From the NCBI RefSeq assembly GCF_963259705.1, contig NC_081844.1, positions 42,039,341 through 42,103,340 on the forward strand: a DNA stretch of 64,000 bases. Direction: 5' to 3'. This DNA comes from Myotis daubentonii (Eukaryota > Chordata > Mammalia > Chiroptera > Vespertilionidae). Of this stretch, positions 54,684 through 64,000 are shown piece by piece (positions within the stretch are counted from its first letter, which is position 1; every line of letters starts with the position of its first letter). The position numbers were made by a program, and so were the translations under genes. The notes below the pieces were generated by a model. It did no database searches. It had not been told where the DNA came from and was given only the letters and a program-made list of their open reading frames with translations.

Positions 54684-55783
54684 GGAGGTTCACATTTTAA
54701 ATGCAAGAAGCTTTCTTTAAAAGGTCTTTCTAAAGAATCACTTTGTGCTTCTTTGCCCTTAATTCAGCATTGTTTAATTCTGGGGCACTAGAAAAAGTTC
54801 ATTCAGCGTGCTGAAAGGCCTTCATTGATCAGTTTACAGAAAAAACTCAAGACAAAAAAAACAATTGTTCCAAATTGAACTAATGTGCCAAGACTACATG
54901 TATCTGTACGTTTGCATCCTCACTATCTTGAATAACCAACAGTTAATGGATACTTTACAATTTACCTTTAGCTGCCTCATTACCTACCTAGGAAAATAGC
55001 AAGTTATTCAAACAGAATTCTAGAAATTGTTCTCCAAAGCCTTTTATTATGTTTTAACACACAGCCAATGTCAAAACAGTACTCCCAGGACACTAGTACA
55101 GAAATTCATCTAATGGCATATTTAACAAAATAGCTGCTTTGAGAAAGAATAAGAGCATGATCTTTTAGAGAAATTATGCTGTGTTATTTCATTTCATTTC
55201 ATAAAACACTACCTGAGAGCCAATTCCAGCTAACCTTATGCTTTATTTGCATTTTTTTAGCTTATTAAATGTGAAGGCATTCAGGGGTTGAGTGATATTG
55301 CCAGCAAGCTGTATTTCATGTGGAAGATCAGCAGGGGCCTTTTGGAGGGCCTCAATTTTTCTCCGAGTGTCAGGAAATCAGATTATTGCATCCAGCTGCA
55401 AGCTGTTTTGATTGAACTGAAAGTCTGATTTAATTTGGTACAAATGGCAAATTACTCCTCTATTTATCCTTGAACTACATGTACCCACAAAGTACTATAT
55501 TTCAGGATGTTCTTAAAAGTTTAGGGTTGAAATGTGATTTTAAAGGTTCCTTCTCTATGCCTAGACCCCTCATAAAATTCCAACAGACGGTGAAAGCCCC
55601 AGCAAAGACATGATTTCTGCACTCCCTGTCCTCATGCTGTTTACAGAATGTGTATGTTGATGCAGTGGTTAGATGCATATTGTGAAAGACATGAATATTC
55701 TTGACAAAAATGGAATAAAGCTTGGAATATTTATTTATTTATAGCACTTAAAGGGCAACCAATTTTAAGATTATGCTATATAG
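54684..55783. other. No recognisable feature
   Basis: Unassigned; a short TTTA repeat lies near 55728. Confidence 0.45.
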
Positions 55784-56696
55784 CAGTCTCTCCTTATTTG
55801 TGGTTTTGCTTTCTGCTGATTCAATTCCCAAATATTAACTGCAGTCTAAAATGCTAAATGGAAAATTCCAGAAATAAACAGTTCATAAGTTTTAAAGGGT
55901 ATGTCATTCTAAGAAGTGTGATGAAATCTCTAACCACGCTGCTCTGTCCCTCCCGGAACTTGACTGGTCCCTTTGGAATCTCCATGCTGTAGCGGTTCCC
56001 ATCTGTTAGGCACTTAGTAACCCCCTGTGTTATCAGATTGAGTATCTTGGAGTCACAGTGCTTGTGCTCAGAGAACCCTTATTTTGTTTAATAATGGCCC
56101 CAAAACACAAGAGTAGTGATGTTGGCAAGGAGAAGCCGTAAAGTGCTTCCTTTAAGTGAAAAGGTGAAAGTTGTTGACTTAATAAGGAAAGAAAAAGAAT
56201 TGTATGCTGAGGTTGCTGAGATCGATGGTAAGAATGAATCTTTTATCCATGAAATTGTGAAGGAAAAGGAATTCCTGCTAGTTTTGCTATCACACTTCAA
56301 ACTCCAAACGTTACAGTCACAGTGCATGGTGAGTGCTTAGTTAAGATGAAAAATGCATTAAATGTACCTGTGGAGGATGAGAACAGGGAATGTGTCCTCA
56401 TTATGGGAACATGTTGCTTCAGAAAGCACTGAGCTTGGACTTCAGCAAGGAATCCCCTGAAATGAGTGACCAAGCCATTATTGCAAGTACAGGATGGTCA
56501 CACAGATCAGGAATAGGTTTGGACTAAAAAATGTAAAAATTCCTGGAGAGGCAGTGTCTGCCAGCGAAAAAGCTGCCGCCACGTTCCCAGCAGAGTTGGG
56601 GAAGGTGATCAGTGTTCAGAACTATCTGAGTTTTCAGGCATCAACTGGGGGTCTCAGAACTTATCCCCTGTGCATAAGAGGGGCCATCGATTGTAC
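55784..56696 (+). mobile_element. Tigger-type DNA transposon fossil
   Basis: The left end CAGTCTCTCCTTATTTGTGG and the right end CCCCTGTGCATAAGAGGGGCC are decayed Tigger inverted repeats. The interior carries a broken transposase: MAPKHKSSDVG from 56094, a frameshift near 56127, then KVLPLSEKVKVVDLIRKEK (CENP-B-like/Psq helix-turn-helix DNA-binding part). After a deletion come RFGLKNVKIPGEAVSASE and AAATFPAELGKVI (before the DDE domain). The catalytic domain is missing. Confidence 0.88.
56094..56637 (+). pseudogene. Tigger transposase remnant
   Basis: Two homologous blocks, 56094-56320 and 56494-56637, belong to one pogo/Tigger transposase reading frame (family length about 600 residues). 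Both contain frame breaks, and the DDE nuclease part is absent. In intact relatives the N-terminal part binds the element ends. This fossil is part of the element at 55784-56696. Confidence 0.85.
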
Positions 56697-56721
56697 TCTC
56701 AGCCCTACTGTTATTGAAAAT

Positions 56722-56836
56722 TGGACACAGACAGCAGTGTAGTGATGGCCAAAAAGGGGGAGGGAGGAGGGCTGGTTGGAGGTAGACAAAATGTGGGGGA
56801 GGGAATAAGGGACATCTGTAAAAGTGTCAGCAATTT
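56722..56836 (+). mobile_element. Old L1 3' UTR fragment
   Basis: TGGACACAGACAGCAGTGTAG, a G-rich segment, then GGGACATCTGTAAAAGTGTC and an A-rich end correspond to the L1 3' UTR seen at 13280-13400. Confidence 0.6.
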
Positions 56837-56849
56837 AAAAAATGCTAAG

Positions 56850-56999
56850 AGATCAACCAAAGGACTTGTAGGCATACATATAAGCATAACCAAAGAACAC
56901 AAGACATTAGGGGGTAGGGGAGGCCGGGGGAAGATCAAGGAGGAAAACAAAAAGGAGACATATGTACTACTCTTTGTAATATTTTAAGCAATAAAACAA
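56850..56999 (+). mobile_element. Very short 5'-truncated LINE-1 3' end
   Basis: GGACTTGTAGGCATACATAT, a G-rich part, GAGACATATGTACTACTC and TTTTAAGCAATAAAAC match the 3' end of the L1 at 46969. It is flanked by a 13-bp duplication AAAAAATGCTAAG at 56837-56849 and 57000-57012; it inserted into the A-tail of the older L1 piece. Confidence 0.85.
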
Positions 57000-57012
57000 A
57001 AAAAATGCTAAG

Positions 57013-58044
57013 CAATGTTAAGAAAAAAAGTATCATAGACCATCAGGCCCTTTAAAGGATAATATTTAGGAGACAAAACAAGTGTTTGTTTTTGTTTAAT
57101 CTTATTCAGCACAGTTTTCAGGAACCACTATACAGTAGAATGTATTCAGGAGAAACAAAATAATTTAAAAAGTATAGTATTATTTCAATGTCACACTTTA
57201 GAAGCTATTCACAAGTTCTGAGGTTTCCAGTTTAGAAAATATACTTCAAAACACACGCGTAGGATGTTTCAAGGTGAGCCAAAGCAAATGTTTATGTGAA
57301 AACAATGACAGTCCCTATGAAGTATGAGGTTGAACTGGTCTTCCTTTAAGGAGGTTTAAAATAAGGAAAATGAACAGGTTCCATTTAGTCCTGTTTAAGG
57401 GCAACACGATAATGAATTTTTCCAATGGCTCTTTAAATTTTCTCCACTTAACACAATCATGTTTTCAAAGATATAAAACCATTAAGTCTAGGTAGGCAGC
57501 GAAGCACAATACAATCTTTAAAGAATGGGACTTCATAAATCTTTCTCCTTTCTGATGTCCAGTCTGCTTGTGTGGCTCCTCCACTTTGCAACTTCTTTTA
57601 TCTTCTATTCCCTCTTTTCAAATCATGTGCATATTCAACTCAGCTACCACATTTATTCTAGTGTCTCCCTCTAACATAATGCTTACTTGCTCTAAATAAA
57701 TATAGAATTTTAAATTAGATTGCTTATTTTAGCCAAGAATCACACAGTACTGAACATTTTTTTTCATGCCTATACCTTCCTAACCGACTGCATTGCTTGG
57801 GCAATGGCCAAAAATTCCTTTCTTTCCCTTCCTCTTTAAAATCTCGGATAGTGCCATGCTTCATAAATGCTCATTGCATGAGAGCAAGTATGAATTCTGT
57901 GATGTCTTCACAGCCTTTCTTTGCAATACCTAATCCAAAAAATATAACTCTTTTTAAATAAAAATTATTTTGTTTATTTTTGAAATAATGAGAATTTGTG
58001 TTCATTTTTAGAAACTGTCCTGTAATATGTCTCATTTTTTTGGT
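57013..58044. other. No recognisable feature
   Basis: Unassigned AT-rich sequence. Confidence 0.5.
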
Positions 58045-58269
58045 TCTTAAAAAATATTTTTATATGTTTTTATTAATTTCAGAGAGGAAGGGAAAGGGAG
58101 AGAGAGATAGAAACATCAATGATGAGAGAGAATCATTGATCAGCTGCGTCCTGCATGCAACCCACCACAGATCAAGCCTACAATCTTGGCATGTGCCCCA
58201 ACCTGGAATTGAACCATGATCCCCTGGTTCATGGATCAATGCTCAACCACTGAACCACACCAGCCAAGC
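58045..58269 (-). mobile_element. VES-type SINE, older subfamily
   Basis: Minus-strand copy, head AGCTTGGCTGGTGTGGTTCAG, with TCAATGATGAGAGAGAATC in the body. Confidence 0.85.
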
Positions 58270-58280
58270 TATATTGTTTT

Positions 58281-58508
58281 GGGTTTGTTTTTTTAAAATA
58301 TATTTTATTGATTTTTTACAGAGGGGAAGGGAGAGGGATAGAGAATTAGAAACATCGATGAGAGAGAAACATTGATCAGCTGCCTCCTGCACATCCCTTA
58401 CTAGGGATGTGCCCGCAACCAAGGTACATGCCCTTGATCGGAATCGAACCTGGGACCCTTCAGTCCACAGGCCGACGCTCTATCCACTGAGCCAAACCAG
58501 TCAGGGCT
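58281..58508 (-). mobile_element. VES-type SINE inserted beside the previous one
   Basis: Near-consensus minus-strand copy, head AGCCCTGACTGGTTTGGCTC. Flanked by ATATTGTTTT at 58271-58280 and 58509-58518. It landed directly 5' of the older copy's head. Confidence 0.9.
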
Positions 58509-58518
58509 ATATTGTTTT

Positions 58519-59785
58519 TTATAACATAAAATGGGAGAAGTGATTGACAGTAGGTTATTGCCTAGAAAATGCTGAAATCTTACTTAGATAATATAGAACT
58601 ATGATGCCAAAAGGTTTGTTTTCTCTTGAGCCACACTACTGCTTTTTTCCTTTATTTTCAAACCCTATATTTTATAAAGTACTTCTGGGAAAATAATAAG
58701 AATTATTGAGGCCAGCAATTCCTACTAAGTATAGTGTTCAAGCATAATATGGTTGATACTCTGATATCTGAGAAGAGAATTAGATATGGTTTTCTGTTCA
58801 GAAAATTTCAGGCTAATACATGCTAATAAATGCTGAACTGAACTTATTAAGATAAAATGTTCTTGTAAATCAAATGATAGTCATTTTCTTTAAAAAATGA
58901 TGATAGCAGGTGTTCCAATCTGAGCCATTCATTTGCAACATGATTTAAAATTAGCAAATGTCAACATGATGGAGAGTTAGTTTCTGAAAATACAGTGAAC
59001 GCAGACTACGTTCCATGTATGCACTGAAGCATAAGTAATAATCCTTGATGGTGCATTTTGGTTTGCAGCATCTTCCAATACATTAAATTATTTGCTGCTT
59101 ATTACAACTTTGTAACAGAGAACACAAAAATATTTTTATTATTCACATTTTATCAGATGAGAATTTGAGGGCTCAAAAAGATTTCATAACTCATCCAGGG
59201 TTACATAATTTATAGAGCAAGAATTTACAACCAAGTCTTCTGACCATGAGTTCTATAGTTATTCCACCATATGAAAATCTTCCTGCATTTTGAATATTCC
59301 ACACAGAATAATGGATCCTAAAAGCAGGTAATAGGACAGCCTTCATGTCTGTTGTATTAGAAGCCACCCAGCATATGAAGTAAAGTCAGTGGAGAGAAAA
59401 AGATAATCTACACAGTTTTCTATCCTCGTCTTCCTCACCATTTTCTTGATGTTTGATAAATTTTTTACATAGAAATAAATTTAATAAAAATGCATCATTT
59501 AAGAAAATACATTAAAATACATTTGTCTTCACTATGCATTCTAAATTTATTCTTCAACTAGTATTGTCCTGATTAATATTTAACCAGTTTTGTCCAAGAT
59601 AAATTAAAATATAGCAGAATTTGGATCAGTCTTACACAAGATTTTTTTTTTAATTCATTAAAGCATAAATGAAAGGTATTGAAGGTGCCCAGTGGCTGCT
59701 TCTTACTATGGTTCAATATATAATGGCCCATTTTGACAGATAAGTGCCCAATATTTTACAAAATTGTCTATTTTCTCAGTAAAGC
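58519..59785. other. No recognisable feature
   Basis: Unassigned AT-rich sequence. Confidence 0.5.
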
Positions 59786-59797
59786 AAGATATCTGTT

Positions 59798-60353
59798 CTT
59801 TTCTTATTGATTAAGGTATTACATATGTGTCCGTATCCCCCATTTGCCCCCCCCATCCCCCACTTATGCCCTCACCCCCCTGGTGTCTGTGTCCATTGGT
59901 TAGGCTTATATGTATACATACAAGTCCTTTGGTTCATCTTTCCCACTTCCCCCCGCCCTCCCCTACCTTCCCTCTGAGGTTTGACGGTCTGATCAATGCT
60001 TCTGTGTCTCTGGATCTGTTTTTGTTCATCGGTTTATGTTGTTCATTATATTCCACAAATGAGTGAGATCATGTGATATTTATCTTTCTCTGACTGGCTT
60101 ATTTCGCTTAGCATAATGCTCTCCAGTTCCATCCATGCTGTTGCAAATGGTAGGAGTTCCTTCTTTTTCAGCACAGCATAGTATTCCATTGTATAGACGT
60201 ACCACAGTTTTTTAATCCACTTATCTGCTGATGGGCACTTAGGCTGTTCCCAAATCTTAGTTATGGTAAATTGTGCTGCTATGAACATAGGTGCATATAT
60301 CCTTTCTGATTGGTGTTTCTAGCTGTGTGATCCCACTTCTAGGAATATATCCC
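59798..60353 (-). mobile_element. 5'-truncated LINE-1 with terminal inversion
   Basis: Minus-strand L1 3' end: 3' UTR from 59798, then the ORF2p C-terminus on the minus strand (60046-60288, IWEQPKCPSADKW ... MISLICGI). At about 60322 the orientation flips: 60328-60353 reads GATCCCACTTCTAGGAATAT, the next upstream L1 segment, on the plus strand. A perfect 12-bp duplication AAGATATCTGTT at 59786-59797 and 60354-60365 brackets both parts, so this is a single insertion with a 5' inversion (twin priming). Confidence 0.9.
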
Positions 60354-60365
60354 AAGATATCTGTT

Positions 60366-60973
60366 TTTTTGCACATGGCTCTCAAATTACAAATCTGTTC
60401 TGATTCCTGGTAATGTTATGGACAGGATGATTAAAAGCATATTTGAGTGATAATGCTTTCCTTGTATGCAACTCAAGAAAGAAAATTGGAGGAAAAGTAC
60501 ATCCATGATTCAAACTCTAAGTTTCTTTTAAGGAAAAGAGACAATATTGGATCCATAATTTTTGATAAATGGCACAGGATAAAATATGAATGATCCACTG
60601 TCACCAAAATATGAGGCCAATCCAAAGTAGCTGGGCCACCAGCCCTACAAAGACCACTGTTCTTCAGTGCAGACCATGCAACAGGTAGCAAAGTTTGAAG
60701 CTCCCACTAACCAGGCGAGCCAGCATCAATTTTTTTTATAATAATTTAAAATTTAATATTTTAGAAATAGCATTAAAACAGAAATTATGTGCAAAATCAA
60801 AACACTGTAATTTCTTATAAATTTTATGGAAGAGTTTTTATTTTGTTTTAAATGCCTATTAGGAGTTTGGGACAATATCATATTTCCAATACTTATTAAG
60901 ACTCCTTTGGGGCTTTTGGTTCTTACAGAACACTACGCAGACCTCAGACTACTTGAAGAGTTTTACCCAAAAG
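60366..60973. other. No recognisable feature
   Basis: Unassigned; the part just before 60974 may include 5' UTR of the SNRPB2 retrocopy. Confidence 0.45.
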
Positions 60974-61850
60974 ATGGATGTCAGACAAAACCACACAATT
61001 TATATCAATGACAAAATTTTAAAAAGAAGAACTGAAGAGACCCCTATATGATCTGTTTTCTGACTTGGGCATGTGGTAGGTGCTTTGGTATTAAAGAGCA
61101 TGAAGATGAGGTAGCAAGCCTTTGGTATATCTGAAGAATTGGGCTCATCCAAGAATGCCTTCAGACAGTTACAAGGATTTCCATTTGATGGTAAACCAAT
61201 GCAAATCCAGTGTGCAAAAACAAATTCCGATATAATATCTAAAACACATGGCACTTTTGCTGACAAAGAAGAGAAAAAAGCCAAAACTGTGGGACAGACA
61301 GCAATAACCACAAATAAAAAGCCTGGTCAGGTAACACCAAGTTCAGCTAACACCCAAGGAAATGCGACACCACATTCTCAGGTACCTGATTACCCTCCAA
61401 ACTATAGTTTTTCCTTAATAATTTACCAGAAGAGACTAATGAAATGATGTTACCCATGCTGTTTAATCAGTTCCCTGGTTTCAAGGAGGTACGTTTGGTA
61501 CCTGAGAGGCATGCCATTACATTTGTTGAATTTGAAAATGATGGACAGGCTGGAGCTGTCAGGGAAGCTTCACAAGGATTTCAGATCACACCGTGTAATG
61601 CCACGAAGATCGCCTATGCTAAGAAATAACATTTGGGAAAGTTGTCTTTAAAGGACTTGGTGTTATTTATAGTGTTTGTCTTGATAACATTTAGTCAGGC
61701 CATTTTAATAGTTGAGGGTGGGAGGAAGTAAAAATGAAATTTCTGTACAGGTTTTTAAAAATTACCTAGTCTTTCTTTAGTCTTAGGTAACTTTGAACTG
61801 TAAAGGCCTTAATTCTATATAATAAACTTTTATTTGTATTTTGTAAAAAA
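60974..61850 (+). pseudogene. SNRPB2: SNRPB2 (U2 snRNP B'') processed pseudogene
   Basis: Intronless copy of the mRNA for U2B'', a two-RRM protein that binds U2 snRNA stem-loop IV with U2A' in the nucleus. The start MDVRQNHTIYIND is at 60974, with a small deletion just after it. RRM1 is recognisable to LGSSKNAFRQLQGFPFDGKP (61139 on); the linker ADKEEKKAKT and the TTNKKPGQ region follow; RRM2 begins VPDYPPNYS, is frameshifted by one missing base near 61405, and resumes [16 protein letters not shown] to AKK and a TAA at 61627. The 3' UTR has AATAAA near 61822 and an A-run at about 61843. Several frame breaks make it non-functional. Parent length about 225 residues. Confidence 0.93.
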
Positions 61851-64000
61851 AACCACAAACAAACAAAACCAACCCCACAGCTCTATACGTCTTTCCCAGT
61901 CTCACACTTTTAACCTTCTGTATTCCTTGTCTTGAACGTATAAATGTTCTCTAATGAAAAGGAGCATCCATACATTAGGGTCAGAATCTTAGCAAGTGAA
62001 AGAATAGGATTCACACAGAGAACTTGAGCTCCTTATAAGTCCCATTTCTGGGATGAGATGAACAAGACAAGAACATAATTGAGATGGCCTTAATGCTTTC
62101 CTCAACTTGACTGAACTTTAGACAGGCTTCTTCCTGACTCTAGCTAGGTCCCTCACCTCCCTTTTCTTACACCATTTGCTTTAGAAAACTTGTAATTAAA
62201 AATTATTTCTCTATCCTTCTGAGATATAAATCTGTATACCTTTTATTTCCTTTTCTGTTTTATTATATTGCTAGGACTTCTAGAAGAACAGTGAGGAAAA
62301 TCTTTGACTTATTCCTGATATCAGGGAAAAGTATCTAATTTCTCACTATTAACAAAGACGTTAGCTATAGGTTTTTTTGTAGATGCTCTTTATCAAGTTG
62401 AGGAAGTTACCCAAATCCAAACTTTTAAATATGCCTCATTATGAAAGGATATAATATTAATTGTCTTTTGGACTCTATGGTATATTTGATATATGGTACC
62501 ATATATATAGTAAAATAATAATATAAAAATTAAAGTACTTTCAAAATATATTTAAATTGTTTCCTCGACAACTTCCAAGCATGAAAAAAATAAGCTTGCT
62601 ACTATTTCTCTTTATTGCTAAAATAACTATTTTCATGGTTTTTAATATTTTCAGGAGAGAACTTAAAAACTGAAACTAACAACCAAACTACCCACTTAGT
62701 GCATAAAACACAGTCACCCTTTCTTGGTTCAGAGTTTGAATTTGTAATAGATTGAGAAGTGGTAAAATCCTGAACTATCATCTTTTAAAAAACACAAGTA
62801 TTAATTTCAAGGCACAAATGTAAGCTTAGAAACCCAAACATCTATTGGTTACATAAGGCATGAGACTGCATCCTAGAACCAGTATACACTTTCTCTTAAG
62901 AAATCCCTTTCTTGAGGAATTAACACTCCTGATTCTCTATAGTGTCACATATATTTCAGGTGTGCAAATATCAAACATCAGCTTCCTGCTTGAAGAATCC
63001 TGGCACTAAATTTGTACTAAACCATAGAAACTTAATTTTATCAGTAGGAAAATTCTTTTTTCCCCAAGTTCATATAATGAGAATAAGCACATCTCTTAAC
63101 AAAAGAATAGGGAAATTTTTAAATAGGTAGGGGAAAATAGAATAATCTGCAAGAAGGGCAACTTTCATACTACAGAGGTACCACAGTGCATTTTCAAATT
63201 CTTTAATCCTTAAAATTTTCAAATGAGTCAAGCAAATAACTAACACACAAATATGATCAGAATGAGACATCATAAATTTGATCATAAAACTAAAATTAGA
63301 ACCAAACTGGGTTTAACCTAGGATGAAGAAGTCAATACCCTAGAAGGTTTAACCAATTCTTGAAGATTTAAAAATCCCTGGATTAGATGGAATAATGATG
63401 ATGATTCTGTTTACCCAGCCTTGGAAACAAATTAAGATGCCACTTCTCAGAAATATGAAATGTACAATGCATTATTGTTGGTGCAGTTATATGGTGAAGA
63501 TCAAAAACAAAGGGGATGTGGCTAGGAGTCACAGGATAAGGCTGCCATGCCTGATAGCTGTCCAGTGAAGACAGTGGTCCAGCTGGGAACCAACTCATGA
63601 CTTGAACAGCCTCATGAAATGAGTCTGTTCTTTTCTCTTCTTTCAAAGAGAATTGCTGTGAAGGCATTTCAAGAACACAGCACCCACCCTTTTCTTTTTA
63701 AAAAAAATCTCCAGCGTGTGACTCCATATAACCTCTCTTGGTAGGTAGCCGATAGATACTCTACAATATAATAGCTCAGAGCAATTTGCCTCTGCTATGT
63801 GGTGTGAGGCTCCTATGGGCCCTGTGGTCTTTAATTTTAAAAGGTTGCACATGACATTTTCAAAAGGTGAAAAGGAGCAAAATGGGATTCACTAAAAAGA
63901 GAATTATATGTATCCTTCAAAGTGAACATGGGCATAAATTAGAATATTATGTCTTCTAACACCTCATGACACTCAAAGCAAATAAAACTTTAAAAGACTC
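61851..64000. other. No recognisable feature, 2.1 kb
   Basis: AT-rich and unassigned. Open frames at 62942, 63070, 63383 and 63643 (62-94 codons) have no domains I recognise. Confidence 0.5.

Overview
This window reads as non-coding DNA from a vespertilionid (vesper/evening) bat. The evidence is the repeat mixture: about 15 copies of the tRNA-derived VES-type SINE, at least seven HeliBat-type Helitron ends (5' TC, 3' palindrome plus CTAG, inserted between A and T), two SPIN-type hAT transposons with perfect 8-bp target duplications, mariner and Tigger miniature elements, bat-type LINE-1 3' ends, and a betaretrovirus-like endogenous retrovirus family with 6-bp target duplications. I found no intact multi-exon host gene. 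The host-gene sequences are retrocopies or fragments: a 5'-truncated ABCB1 retrocopy (3346-4236), a broken SNRPB2 retrocopy (60974-61850) and a U2 snRNA 5' fragment (43972-44030).

Layout. 1-5.1 kb: a hAT element carrying a non-LTR reverse-transcriptase fragment, a VES SINE, the ABCB1 retrocopy lodged inside a second VES SINE, a GATAGA microsatellite and a short HeliBat. 5.1-9.9 kb: AT-rich sequence with SINEs, a TA microsatellite and old L1 pieces. 9.9-11.1 kb: two fused HeliBats on the minus strand. 11.2-18 kb: old and younger L1 3' ends, a chimeric SINE unit and a hAT element. 18.2-20.3 kb: an antisense L1 split by a SINE and a 1.2-kb HeliBat with a tandem hairpin array. 24.9-25.6 kb: a solo LTR. 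28-33.7 kb: small DNA transposons, a SPIN element and a short HeliBat with two inverted terminators. 35.5-38.6 kb: an old L1 interrupted by a MaLR LTR and an unclassified repeat, then two fused HeliBats on the plus strand. 39.5-47.6 kb: a SPIN element, a U2 fragment, SINEs, a HeliBat and an L1 end. 48.2-51.5 kb: a deleted provirus whose 5' LTR was invaded by a second member of its own family. 51.5-64 kb: old repeats, a palindromic hAT element, a Tigger fossil, L1 ends (one with a 5' inversion), two SINEs and the SNRPB2 retrocopy.

The main content is the nesting order of mobile elements, which can often be read from paired target-site duplications (TSDs). The most unusual items are the hAT with a captured reverse-transcriptase fragment, a Helitron fusion that recurs at two loci with the same inactivated internal terminator, two composite units each bounded by one TSD (ABCB1 within a SINE, and SINE plus flank plus SINE tail), and the self-nested, apparently young retrovirus. 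Family names are from pattern recognition, not a database search.
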